Positions 34,264 through 43,916 of a DNA stretch of 64,000 nt are shown in pieces; the stretch's first letter is position 1, and every line of letters begins with the position of its first letter. The notes under the pieces were generated by a model. That model did no database searches, was not told the origin of the DNA, and saw only the letters and a program-made list of their open reading frames with translations. The translations under genes were made by a program, and so were the position numbers. Source of the stretch: Kribbella monticola (GTDB lineage Bacteria > Actinomycetota > Actinomycetes > Propionibacteriales > Kribbellaceae); assembly GCF_003261635.1 (NCBI RefSeq), contig NZ_QFXK01000009.1:186001-250000 (forward strand), read 5' to 3'.

Positions 34264-34470
34264 ATGAGCATCTCTCTCCGCCGCACCGCCACGCGACTGG
34301 CGGCCGCGGGCCTGGCCACGATCGCGCTCGGCGGCGCCGCGGTGGTCGGTGCCCAGGCCGCCCTGCCTTCCAGCACCCCCTGCAGCGCCAACCCGGTCAG
34401 CAAGACCCTCGACGTCCTCCTCACCGTCCGCTCCATGGACAACGACACCACCACCTGCCCGTCCCACTGA
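34264..34470 (+). CDS. Small secreted peptide with two cysteines
   Basis: A 68-residue product with a strong ribosome site (AAGGAG, 8 bases upstream of ATG). The signal peptide covers about residues 1-33 (LRRTATRLAAAGLATIALGG, cleavage after AQA). The mature ~35-residue peptide begins ALPSSTPCSANPVSK and ends DNDTTTCPSH; its two Cys could form one disulfide. No family is recognised. It stands alone between the ADP-ribosylglycohydrolase and aroC. Confidence 0.65.
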   Translation: MSISLRRTATRLAAAGLATIALGGAAVVGAQAALPSSTPCSANPVSKTLDVLLTVRSMDNDTTTCPSH

Positions 34471-34602
34471 CAGCGCCGGCCGCTCCACCGGACCCCCAAG
34501 TCGTTGCCGGATCGCCCCAGCCGGGTCGTCGGCGAGGTGCCCGGCGTACGCGGAACTGAGACTGGGCGCGGGGCGTCGGGGTGCGCGTGAAAGAATCGCG
34601 GC

Positions 34603-35804
34603 ATGCTGCGCTGGCTCACCGCCGGCGAGTCGCACGGACAAGCGCTCGTCGCCGTACTCGAAGGTCTTCCCGCTGGGGTCCAGGTCACCACTGATGACGT
34701 GGCCGATGCCCTGGCCCGTCGTCGTCTCGGCTACGGCCGGGGTGCCCGGATGAAGTTCGAGCGGGACGAGGTGACGTTTCTCGGCGGATTCCGGCACGGG
34801 CTGTCGCTCGGTTCGCCGGTCGCCATCCAGGTCGGCAACACCGAATGGCCGAAGTGGGAGCAGGTGATGTCCGCCGATCCCGTCGATCCGCAGGTGCTGG
34901 CCGACCTCGCCCGCAACGCCCCGCTGACCCGGCCGCGCCCCGGTCACGCCGACCTCGCCGGTATGCAGAAGTACGGCTTCGACGAGGCCCGGCCGGTGCT
35001 CGAACGCGCCAGCGCCCGGGAGACCGCGGCCCGCGTCGCACTCGGCGAGGTGGCGGCGCGCTTCCTGCAGCAGGCGTACGGCGTGACGATCGTGAGCCAC
35101 GTCGTCGAACTGGGCACGGTCAAGGCGCCGTACGGCGTGATCCCGTCGGCGGCCGACGTCGCCCGGCTCGACGCCGACCCGGTGCGCTGCCTCGACGCGG
35201 ATGCGAGCAAGGCGATGGTCGCCGAGATCGACGCCGCGCAGAAGGCCGGTGACACCCTCGGCGGTGTCGTCGAGGTGATCGTCGACGGTCTCCCGCCCGG
35301 CCTCGGCAGCTACGTGCACTGGGACCGCCGCCTCGACTCCAAGCTGGCCGGCGCCCTGATGGGCATCCAGGCGATCAAGGGCGTCGAGCTCGGCGACGGC
35401 TTCGAACTCGCCCGTACTCCGGGTTCGCGCGCGCACGACGAGATCGTCGCCGAAGACGGTGAGGTACGCCGTACCAGCGGTCGCTCGGGCGGCACCGAGG
35501 GCGGGATGAGCACGGGGGAGACCCTGCGCGTCCGCGCCGCGATGAAGCCGATCGCGACGGTGCCCCGCGCCTTGCGCACGATCGACACGGTCACCGGCGA
35601 AGCCGCCTCGGCCCATCACCAGCGCTCAGACGTCTGCGCCGTACCGGCTGCCGGCATCGTCGCCGAGGCGATGGTCGCGCTGGTGCTTGCGGATGTCTCG
35701 ATCGAGAAGTTCGGTGGCGATTCGGTCGCGGAGTCCGCGCGCAACCACAAGGCGTACCTTGCGAGCCTGCCGAGCACCATCACCCCGCGCGAGTGGAGCG
35801 GGGA

Positions 35805-35808
<4 letters not shown>
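34603..35808 (+). CDS. aroC: Chorismate synthase
   Basis: A 401-residue protein with [50 protein letters not shown], and the C-terminal [20 protein letters not shown]. It converts EPSP to chorismate and needs reduced FMN. It is the first gene of aroC-aroK-aroB; its stop overlaps aroK as GTGA. Confidence 0.96.
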
Positions 35809-37468
<1,660 letters not shown>

Positions 37469-37471
37469 CGG

Positions 37472-38392
37472 TCATTTGTCGAAGTCCAACGCGGTGTAGC
37501 CGTCGCCGGAGCGGCCCTTCACGACGATCCGGCGGTCGGTCACCACGGGGCCGACCACGTTGCCGTCCTTGTCGAGCCGCCGGGTCTCGACCCGCGCCTT
37601 GTCGCCCAGCCTGAGCGTGACGGAACTCCAGGAGCGGATGTAGGCGAGACCATCGACCACGTCGGTGGTGAACCACGGACCTGGCTTGCCCTTCATCACC
37701 ATCCGGCGCTGCACGGTGGTGACACCAGGCCCGGCCGTCACCCACCGGCTGGACGAGAAACCGGTCAGGGTGCCGTCCGGTTTGCCGATGCTTCCGGCGG
37801 TGTCGCCTGACCCCCCGAGGCCGTCGGGATACTTCCGGCTGAACGTGGTGAAGGTGTAGTTGCGCCGGACGCGTCCGTCGGGGTCCTTCGTGGTGATCGT
37901 GCCGTCGCAGGCATAGGTACGGCCGCCGGAGTCCACCGCGACTGTCCAGTCCGTGCTGCGATCGGAATCGGTGACCTTGGTGGCGTGCCGGATCTTGCCG
38001 ATCTTGGCGCCCATGCCGGGCCAATCCAGCGGTGCGGTCTCAAAGGTCTGTCCAGGGATGTCATGGGACCCGACCCATTTGATGCACTCGGTCGCGAACG
38101 CCTTCGCCTGGGCCTCGGTCAAGCTGCCTCGATCGACCGAAACGGTGTTGTCGGCGGGCTTCGGCGTTGTCGTCGTCGCCGAACTCCCGCCCTTTCCGGC
38201 CGGGCCTGGATCGGACTTCAGCATCGACGGCACGGTGAGTGCGCCGGTGGCGACGACGGCGATCGAGGCGGCGGCCACGACCGGCAGCAGCCAGGTCTTG
38301 CGGCCGCGTTTCTCGTCGGTGTCGGCCAGGACGCGATCGAGGATGACGGTCTTGTGCGGGAGCGGTCGCTCCGCGGGGATCTGCCTGGTCAT
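37472..38392 (-). CDS. Single-pass membrane protein, putative anti-sigma partner (second pair)
   Basis: A 306-residue product with a short cytoplasmic head (~32 residues), one helix (TWLLPVVAAASIAVVATGAL), a Gly/Ser/Thr-rich stalk and a ~230-residue extracytoplasmic domain with two cysteines (FATECIKWV and TYACDGTIT). ATG 38392 overlaps the sigma stop as ATGA, exactly as in the pair at 11180-12657. No zinc-anti-sigma motif is visible. The function is inferred from coupling and topology. Confidence 0.68.
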   Translation of the reverse strand: MTRQIPAERPLPHKTVILDRVLADTDEKRGRKTWLLPVVAAASIAVVATGALTVPSMLKSDPGPAGKGGSSATTTTPKPADNTVSVDRGSLTEAQAKAFATECIKWVGSHDIPGQTFETAPLDWPGMGAKIGKIRHATKVTDSDRSTDWTVAVDSGGRTYACDGTITTKDPDGRVRRNYTFTTFSRKYPDGLGGSGDTAGSIGKPDGTLTGFSSSRWVTAGPGVTTVQRRMVMKGKPGPWFTTDVVDGLAYIRSWSSVTLRLGDKARVETRRLDKDGNVVGPVVTDRRIVVKGRSGDGYTALDFDK

Positions 38393-39009
38393 TCGAGGCC
38401 CTCCGTGGTGCCGAGGTCGAGAAGGCCGGCCAGACGCGTGCGTGCCCTGGCCAGCCGGGATTTGACGGTGCCTTCCGGTACGCCGAGGGCTCTGGCCGCC
38501 TCGGCGATCGAGCACTCCGACCAGACGACGAGTTCGACGACCTCGCGCTGCTTGGCCGGGATCCGGTCGAGCAAGCGCCGGGTCTGACTCATCGAGCGTT
38601 CGTCGTCGACCCGGGCGGCTGCATCCGCGGAATGGTCGGGGACGGTGCCGGTGTGGTCGATCAGCTCGATCCGGTCGGTCAGGGCTGCCTGCCGCCGCGA
38701 GGCGCGCAGTACGTTGCCTGCTTCGTAGCCGGCCATCACCAACAGCAGCGGCCGCGCGGTGTCCAGTGTCAGCCGGTCGACCTTCCCGGCCCGAGCCCGG
38801 CGCCAGAGCGCGACGAAGGTGGCCTGCACCACGTCCTCCGCACTCGCCCAGGACGACGTACGCCGGAACGCGAAGTTGTAGACCGCGTCGCTGTGGCGAT
38901 GGAAAAGATCGGCCAGCGCGTCCTCGTCGGCGACCCGAAGCCGCTCCCAGAGATCTCGGTCGTCGCTGACCGCGTACCTGGGCCTGGCTTCCACCCGCCG
39001 CACCCCCAT
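38389..39009 (-). CDS. ECF-type RNA polymerase sigma factor (second pair)
   Basis: A 206-residue sigma-70 family protein: region 2 (LWERLRVADEDALADLFHRH, SAEDVVQATFVALWRR) and region 4 (RIPAKQREVVELVVWSECSI, ALGVPEGTVKSRLARARTRL). The start is ATG 39009 or GTG 39027. The reading frame stays open through the upstream minisatellite to about 39411, so an N-terminal repeat extension is formally possible but has no support. Confidence 0.88.
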   Translation of the reverse strand: MGVRRVEARPRYAVSDDRDLWERLRVADEDALADLFHRHSDAVYNFAFRRTSSWASAEDVVQATFVALWRRARAGKVDRLTLDTARPLLLVMAGYEAGNVLRASRRQAALTDRIELIDHTGTVPDHSADAAARVDDERSMSQTRRLLDRIPAKQREVVELVVWSECSIAEAARALGVPEGTVKSRLARARTRLAGLLDLGTTEGLE

Positions 39010-39079
39010 CGCTATATGTGTGCTCACACCAGGAAGAGTCCGGCACCCACCCCCAGGTTCCCTCCCCGCCCGATCAACC

Positions 39080-39477
39080 GTGCAGTCTCCGCCCAGCCAA
39101 CCCCTCCGCCCAGCAAACCCTCCGCCCAGCCCGCCTGCTCTGCCCAGCCAACCCCGCCGCCCAGCCCACCTCCTCTGCCCAGTCCACCTCCTCTGCCCAG
39201 CCACCTCCTCTGCCCAGCCGCCTCCTCTGCCCAGCCGCCTCCTCTGCCCAGCCAACCCCGCCGCCCAGCCCACCTCCTCTGCCCAGTCCACCTCCTCTGC
39301 CCAGCCACCTCCTCTGCCCAGCCACCTCCTCTGCCCAGCCAACCCCGCCGCCCAGTCCACCTCCTCTGCCCAGCCACCTCCTCTGCCCAGCCACCTCCTC
39401 TGCCCAGCCACCTCCTCTGCCCAGCCAACCCCGCCGCCCAGTCCACCTCCTCCGCCCAGCCCGCCTACTCTGCCCAG
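39080..39477. repeat. 23-unit 17/18-bp minisatellite with tandem Shine-Dalgarno sequences on the minus strand
   Basis: Twenty-three degenerate units, each ending in CCCAG on the plus strand, mostly CCACCTCCTCTGCCCAG (17) or TCCACCTCCTCTGCCCAG (18). A second unit type, CCAACCCCGCCGCCCAG, recurs at 39148, 39252, 39339 and 39425 and defines a higher-order repeat of 104, 87 and 86 bp. The minus strand is sense for both flanking genes; on it 12 units contain AGGAGGTG and 14 contain AGGAGG. No unit is followed by a well-placed ATG. The stretch is strongly purine/pyrimidine-skewed. The leader between the sigma start and the helD stop (39028-39501) holds nothing else that I can see. Confidence 0.95.
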
Positions 39478-39501
39478 CTCAACTAGGCGCTCGACTCGGT
39501 C

Positions 39502-41529
39502 TCAGCTCAGTTCGGGCGGCAGCGGACGGTGGTGGAGGATGTCGAGGCGGGAGACCGCTCTGGTCAGCACAACATAAAGCCGGTTCAGCCCGCGGCTTTC
39601 GGCCTCGGCGATCGCCGCCGGCTCGACAGCGATCACGTGGTCGTACTCGAGCCCCTTCGCCAGACTCGCCGGCACCACCGCCACCCGGCCATCCCCATCC
39701 GGCGCGACGGTCTCGATACCGCCCGCATGAAGTGCCGCAGCGAGCTCAGCGATGGCCTCATCGGCAGCGATCACACCGATCGACCCTTCGTCTTTGAGAG
39801 CGCCTCGTACTGCGTCGACGCACCCGCCCGCCAGATCGTCGGTCTGCTTGATCGCGAGCTGCCCATCGCTCCGAAACGAACGTGTCGCCGGAACCTTCGC
39901 CTGCAGACCTCCGAGGAGCCGATTGGCGATGGCGACCACAGCAGCAGGGACCCGATACCCGGTGGTCAACGCGATCACTTCCGCCGCAGGCTTGCCGAGA
40001 TAGCCGAGCTGCTCAACCCAATCCCGCGCTGCCCACGGCGTCGTACCCTGCGCGAGATCGCCAAGCACGGTGATCGAGCCGTGCTCGCTACGTCGCGCGA
40101 TGGCTCGGCACTGCATGGGGGAGAGGTCTTGCGCCTCGTCGATGATCACGTGACCGTAGCTCTCGCCGCGACCCACCAGCGCGCTGACCTCGTCCAGCAG
40201 CACCAGATCCGCAGCCGTCCAGAGAGCGCTCCCTGCCTTTCTCGGCCGTTTCCAGGCGATGGCCTGTTGCTCTTCCTGGCTGAGAACCCCATCGCTCGCC
40301 GGAGCGGGATCACTGAGGAACTCCGCCAGCACCTCAGCTGGTTTCACGGCTGGCCAGACAGCGTCGACTGCAGGCGTCACCACCCGCGCCATCCGTCGAA
40401 GCCAAACACCATTGCAGTTCTGACCTCGCGCTTCGGCCTGCCGCTGCAGCGCCGCCACCAACCGCGAGATCACCCGCTCCCGCCCGAGCCCGTACGCCGT
40501 CGCCTCCTCCCTGGCGTCCTCGACCATCCGCGCGAACTCGTACTGGTTGACCCGCCACCGATACGAACTGTCCGGTACGACGACGGCCTCGCGCGGTGGC
40601 CGGAGGCGCGCGTAGAGCGCTCTCCGAAGGATCTCGGCCATCCGCCCATCGTGTTTCACCAAGGCGGCCGCCGTCTCGTCGGTCGCTCGAACGCTGAGTT
40701 TCCCGCCGATCAGCAGATCGTCGACCGTCGTCTGCTCGACATCCACCTCACCCAGTGTCGGCAACACAGCCGAGATGTAATGCAGGAACGCCCGGTTGGG
40801 CCCAAGCACCAGCACCCCATTGCGCTGCAACCTCGCCCGATGCGCATACAACAGGTACGCCGCTCGGTGCAGCCCCACAGCCGTCTTCCCCGTACCCGGC
40901 GCCCCCTGCACACAAATCGACGCCTCCAACTCAGCCCGAACCAACTCGTCCTGCTCCGGCTGAATGGTCGCCACAATGTCCCGCATCGGCCCCACCCGAG
41001 GCCGCTCAATCTCCGCCCGAAGAATCCCCCCAACAACCCCTCCACCCTCGCCCGCTCCAGGCTTCACATTCGGACCCTCGGAAGAAGGTGGGGAAAGTTG
41101 TTCGTCCTCGAAGCCGGTCAGGGTTGAGTTCGACCATCCGTAGCGTCGGCGTACGGCGACGCCCTGCGGATCGCGGACGCCGGCTCGGTAGAACGCCGTC
41201 GACACCGGCGCGCGCCAGTCGATCACCAACGGCGGTCGCCCGATCGCATCCGAGATGTGCCGCCGCCCCAGGTAGTACGCCTGCCCGCTGTGCTCGCCGG
41301 CCGACCCACCGACGCCGTACTCGATCCGTCCGAAGAACGGCGGACTGTCACCCTCGTCCCCGAGCTCCCGCGCAAGACTCTTCAGGTAGTAGCCGAGCCG
41401 CTCAGCCGTATACCGATCTCCCCACGTCAGCTCACCGACGACCACGTTCTCCCGCGCCCCCGCCACCATCGCCCGCAGCGCCTCGCGACACCGCTCCGCA
41501 TACGCCCGCTCTTCCTCCAGCCCCCGCAT
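39502..41529 (-). CDS. helD: HelD-like RNA polymerase-recycling ATPase (SF1 helicase-related)
   Basis: A 675-residue UvrD/Rep-like ATPase with the HelD head: a helical N-terminus (EEERAYAERCREALRAMVAG) and YYLGRRHISDAIGRPPLVID plus WRAPVSTAFYRAG. Walker A is CVQGAPGTGKTAVGLHRAAY (about 207-226), Walker B is VIIDEAQDLSPMQCRAI (about 458), motif III VLGDLAQGT, and the final motif LNRLYVVLTRAVSRLDIL. HelD proteins pull stalled RNA polymerase off DNA; actinobacterial HelR can give rifamycin tolerance. It is divergent from a TetR gene, and the minisatellite starts 24 bases after its stop. No rifamycin-associated element is seen upstream. Confidence 0.87.
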   Translation of the reverse strand: MRGLEEERAYAERCREALRAMVAGARENVVVGELTWGDRYTAERLGYYLKSLARELGDEGDSPPFFGRIEYGVGGSAGEHSGQAYYLGRRHISDAIGRPPLVIDWRAPVSTAFYRAGVRDPQGVAVRRRYGWSNSTLTGFEDEQLSPPSSEGPNVKPGAGEGGGVVGGILRAEIERPRVGPMRDIVATIQPEQDELVRAELEASICVQGAPGTGKTAVGLHRAAYLLYAHRARLQRNGVLVLGPNRAFLHYISAVLPTLGEVDVEQTTVDDLLIGGKLSVRATDETAAALVKHDGRMAEILRRALYARLRPPREAVVVPDSSYRWRVNQYEFARMVEDAREEATAYGLGRERVISRLVAALQRQAEARGQNCNGVWLRRMARVVTPAVDAVWPAVKPAEVLAEFLSDPAPASDGVLSQEEQQAIAWKRPRKAGSALWTAADLVLLDEVSALVGRGESYGHVIIDEAQDLSPMQCRAIARRSEHGSITVLGDLAQGTTPWAARDWVEQLGYLGKPAAEVIALTTGYRVPAAVVAIANRLLGGLQAKVPATRSFRSDGQLAIKQTDDLAGGCVDAVRGALKDEGSIGVIAADEAIAELAAALHAGGIETVAPDGDGRVAVVPASLAKGLEYDHVIAVEPAAIAEAESRGLNRLYVVLTRAVSRLDILHHRPLPPELS

Positions 41530-41551
41530 GCACCCGGCCTCTCGCCAAAAA

Positions 41552-41583
41552 GTTAACTCGGTTAAATCTTTGCCCAGGTTAAC
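41552..41583. promoter_or_regulatory. TTAAC/GTTAA operator-like repeats in the helD-TetR divergent region
   Basis: TTAACTCGGTTAA (41553-41565, arms of 5 with a TCG spacer) and GTTAAC (41578-41583) lie in a 73-bp AT-rich gap between the two starts. This fits a self-regulating TetR site that could also control helD. Confidence 0.5.
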
Positions 41584-41602
41584 ATTTTGCTACCCTCAGC
41601 GC

Positions 41603-42475
41603 ATGGCCGAACTCCGGAACCGCAAGAAGCAGCAGACGCACGACGCTCTGTCGGCGGCAGCGATAGCCCTGTTCCTCGAGCGCGGCTTCGACCAGGTCTC
41701 GGTCAACGACATCGCCGCCGCGGCCCACGTCTCCAAACCAACCTTGTTCAAGTACTTCGCCACCAAGCAGGACCTGGTCCTCCACCGCATCGCCGACCAC
41801 GCCCACCAGTCAGCCCGCCTCCTCCACCAAGCCGCCGCCTCCACTGCCGCCTCGCCGAACGCCGACGCGACGGCCCGGCCCAAAGCGACCCGAGCCGACG
41901 CAGCGGATCTTTCGACCGCGTCCTCAACCGCATCCGCATCCGCCTCCGCGTCCTCGACCGCATCCGCCTCCGGCTCCGTACCCGCATCCGGCTCCGTACC
42001 CGCATCCGCCTCCGGCTCCGTACCCGCATCCGCCTCCGTACCCGCATCCGCCTCCGGCTCCGTTCCCGCATCCGTCTCCGCCGTCGGCGTACTGCCCGGT
42101 GATGGCGGTGGGCGGTTGGCGTGGGCTGCGGGAGTTCTGCGGGACGCGTTTCTTGCCGGGCTCGACCAGCGGGATCCGGTGACTGGATTGAACGATCACC
42201 CGGACGTGCTGGCGTACTACCGGCTGGTGTTCGAGACGCCCGCGCTGGCGATCCGCGTGCAGCAGTTCATCGCCGACGACCAGGCCGCCCTGGCCGATGC
42301 TCTAGGCAACGACCTGACCGCGGCGGTCGCCGCCGCCCAACTCATCGCCACCCAACAGGTACTGGCCCGGCGCAACTACCTGGCCATGGCGGGCGGCATC
42401 ACCGCCGACAAGCAGTACCCCACCGCGCGAGCCGAGGCCCTAACTGCCTACGCCACCTTCCCGTCCGGCAGGTAG
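41603..42475 (+). CDS. TetR family regulator with a Ser/Ala/Pro repeat linker
   Basis: A 290-residue product. The DNA-binding domain is about residues 8-55 (HDALSAAAIALFLERGFDQV, DIAAAAHVSKPTLFKYFATK). The C-terminal ligand region (about 170-290: RLAWAAGVLRDAFLAGLDQR, VLAYYRLVFETPALAIRVQQ) is ordinary. Between them lies about 70 residues of low complexity, including SVPASGSVPASASGSVPAS-type repeats (about 108-158). Normal TetR proteins have no such linker and are ~200 residues long. ATG 41603 has no clear Shine-Dalgarno. It is divergent from helD. Confidence 0.87.
   Translation: MAELRNRKKQQTHDALSAAAIALFLERGFDQVSVNDIAAAAHVSKPTLFKYFATKQDLVLHRIADHAHQSARLLHQAAASTAASPNADATARPKATRADAADLSTASSTASASASASSTASASGSVPASGSVPASASGSVPASASVPASASGSVPASVSAVGVLPGDGGGRLAWAAGVLRDAFLAGLDQRDPVTGLNDHPDVLAYYRLVFETPALAIRVQQFIADDQAALADALGNDLTAAVAAAQLIATQQVLARRNYLAMAGGITADKQYPTARAEALTAYATFPSGR
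41926..42078 (+). repeat. Hexamer-based tandem repeat inside the TetR gene
   Basis: Arrays of GCATCC, GCCTCC, GGCTCC and GTACCC hexamers in varying order, in frame, encoding Ala-Ser, Gly-Ser and Val-Pro dipeptides. Six-base units preserve frame when they expand or contract. Confidence 0.85.
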
Positions 42476-42551
42476 GGGGTCGCCCTCAGACCTTCGAACC
42501 CAACGGTTGTATGACAGGGCGGGAGGGAGGGTGGGGCACTAGGGTAGGGGC

Positions 42552-43004
42552 GTGACTGATCTGGCTGGTGGGCGGCGCGTGCTCGTATTGAACGGACCCA
42601 ATCTGGGTCGGCTCGGGTCGCGGGAGCCGGATGTGTACGGCGCGATGACGTTCGCGGATCTCGTCGCCGACTGCGAAAAGACCGGCGCCGAGCTCGGGCT
42701 CGCCGTCGAGGTGCGACAGACCGACGACGAGGCCGAGCTGGTCGGCTGGTTGCATGAAGCCGCCGACTCGAAGACGCCCGTCGTACTCAATCCCGCCGCC
42801 TTCACCCACTACTCGTACGCCCTCCGCGACGCCTGCGCCCAGCGCACCGCGCCGCTGATCGAGATCCACATCAGCAACCCCGCCGCGCGCGAGGAGTTCC
42901 GCCACACCAGCGTCGTCGCCGCCGTCGCCACCGGCACCATCGCCGGCTTCGGCGCCGACTCCTACCGCCTGGCCCTCCGCGCCCTGACCACCCTCACCGA
43001 CTAG
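42552..43004 (+). CDS. aroQ: Type II 3-dehydroquinate dehydratase
   Basis: A 150-residue type II DHQase: [20 protein letters not shown] then Gly (catalytic Tyr in the lid), [33 protein letters not shown] with the catalytic His. The usual NPGAYTH is NPAAFTH here, a Tyr-to-Phe change outside the catalytic pair. It makes 3-dehydroshikimate. It is set apart from aroB by 5 kb. Confidence 0.94.
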   Translation: MTDLAGGRRVLVLNGPNLGRLGSREPDVYGAMTFADLVADCEKTGAELGLAVEVRQTDDEAELVGWLHEAADSKTPVVLNPAAFTHYSYALRDACAQRTAPLIEIHISNPAAREEFRHTSVVAAVATGTIAGFGADSYRLALRALTTLTD

Positions 43005-43110
43005 CTAGAACCTCCCGCTGAGCTGAGGGCTTGATGATGGTCGGTACGTCGAATTGGTGGTCGACGAACGCAGCCCACACGGCCTGCTGAACGGCGTGGG
43101 CGCTCTCGGT

Positions 43111-43292
43111 GGTGAACGGGGTGGGGCGCTCCGGGCGTTCCGCGTTGTGTTCGGTCGCTGGGCGAGGGCGCGCGTTAGTTGACGGTTGTGTGGTGAGCGA
43201 CGGTGAAGCGGGTGGGGCGCTCTGGGGGTTCCGGGTCGCGTTCGGTCGCTGGGCGAGGGCGCGCGTCAGTTGGCGGTTGCGTGCTGGGCGAC
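43111..43292. repeat. 91-bp tandem duplication including the 3' end of the reductase gene
   Basis: Copy A 43111-43201 and copy B 43202-43292 are diverged but clearly alike (both hold TTCGGTCGCTGGGCGAGGGC). A third copy begins at 43293 inside the reductase gene. Copy B contains the gene's last eight codons and its TGA; the equivalent triplet in copy A is TAA (43175-43177). The 43005-43110 gap shows nothing else. Confidence 0.85.
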
Positions 43293-43916
43293 GGTGAAGC
43301 GGGTTTGGTGGTGGTGGGGGTGTTCGGCTTCGTCGAGGAGGGCGACGGCGAAGTCTTCCATCGAGATCGTGGAGTTGCCTTCGGCATCGATCAGGAGGTG
43401 GTCCTTGCCGAGACGGTAGCGGCCTGTTCGGGTCCCTGGTTCGAGGACAGCCGGCGGGCTGACGTACACCCAGTCGACCTGAGCTTCGGCCCGCAGTACG
43501 GCGAGTTGCTCGTTGCAGGCTTCGGCGATCGGGCGCCAGTCGGCCGGGAAGTCCGGTCCTTCGAGGACCGTCGTACCGGTGGGGAGCAGGAGGCTCGCGG
43601 CGCCGCCGACGACGATGAGGCGGGTCCCACTCTGGGCGAGTCCGGTGAGGAGGCCTTTGGTGGCGATCGCGAGTTCGTGTTCGTGGCCGGGAAGAGGTCG
43701 GGTGGCGCTGATGACTACGTCCTGATCAGTGCTGAGTTCGGCGACGGATTGTGGATCGGCGGCGTCGCCGCGGCGGAGTCGGGCTGCACGGGGGAGGGCG
43801 CCGAGCCGGTCGAGGTTGCGTCCGACAGCGGTCACCTCGTGACCGCGAGAGAGCGCTTCCTGCGTTACCCGGCTGCCAACCGCGCCGGATGCTCCGAAGA
43901 CGGTGATGCGCATCAT
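43266..43916 (-). CDS. NAD(P)-binding reductase (NmrA/YwnB-like atypical SDR)
   Basis: A 216-residue product with ITVFGASGAVGSRVTQEALS (GxxGxxG nucleotide site), VVISATRPLPGHEHEL, GGAASLLLP and VDWVYVSPPAVLEPGTRTGR. Relatives are flavin reductase-like or quinone-handling enzymes. ATG 43916 overlaps the stop of the exporter gene by one base (TGATG), so both form one operon under the MarR-type operator. Confidence 0.85.
   Translation of the reverse strand: MMRITVFGASGAVGSRVTQEALSRGHEVTAVGRNLDRLGALPRAARLRRGDAADPQSVAELSTDQDVVISATRPLPGHEHELAIATKGLLTGLAQSGTRLIVVGGAASLLLPTGTTVLEGPDFPADWRPIAEACNEQLAVLRAEAQVDWVYVSPPAVLEPGTRTGRYRLGKDHLLIDAEGNSTISMEDFAVALLDEAEHPHHHQTRFTVAQHATAN

Noticed and set aside
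34264..34470. Lanthipeptide precursor for the methyltransferase at 45455
   Set aside because: The peptide has a Sec signal peptide, no FxLD-type leader motif, lies 11 kb away and has no dehydratase or cyclase nearby.
39080..39477. Possible CRISPR array
   Set aside because: Units are contiguous, 17-18 bp, with no unique spacers and no cas genes.
39018..39797. Pro/Ser-rich plus-strand frames through the minisatellite
   Set aside because: All three plus frames are open only because the repeat lacks stop words; there is no ribosome site, and the frames run into helD antisense.
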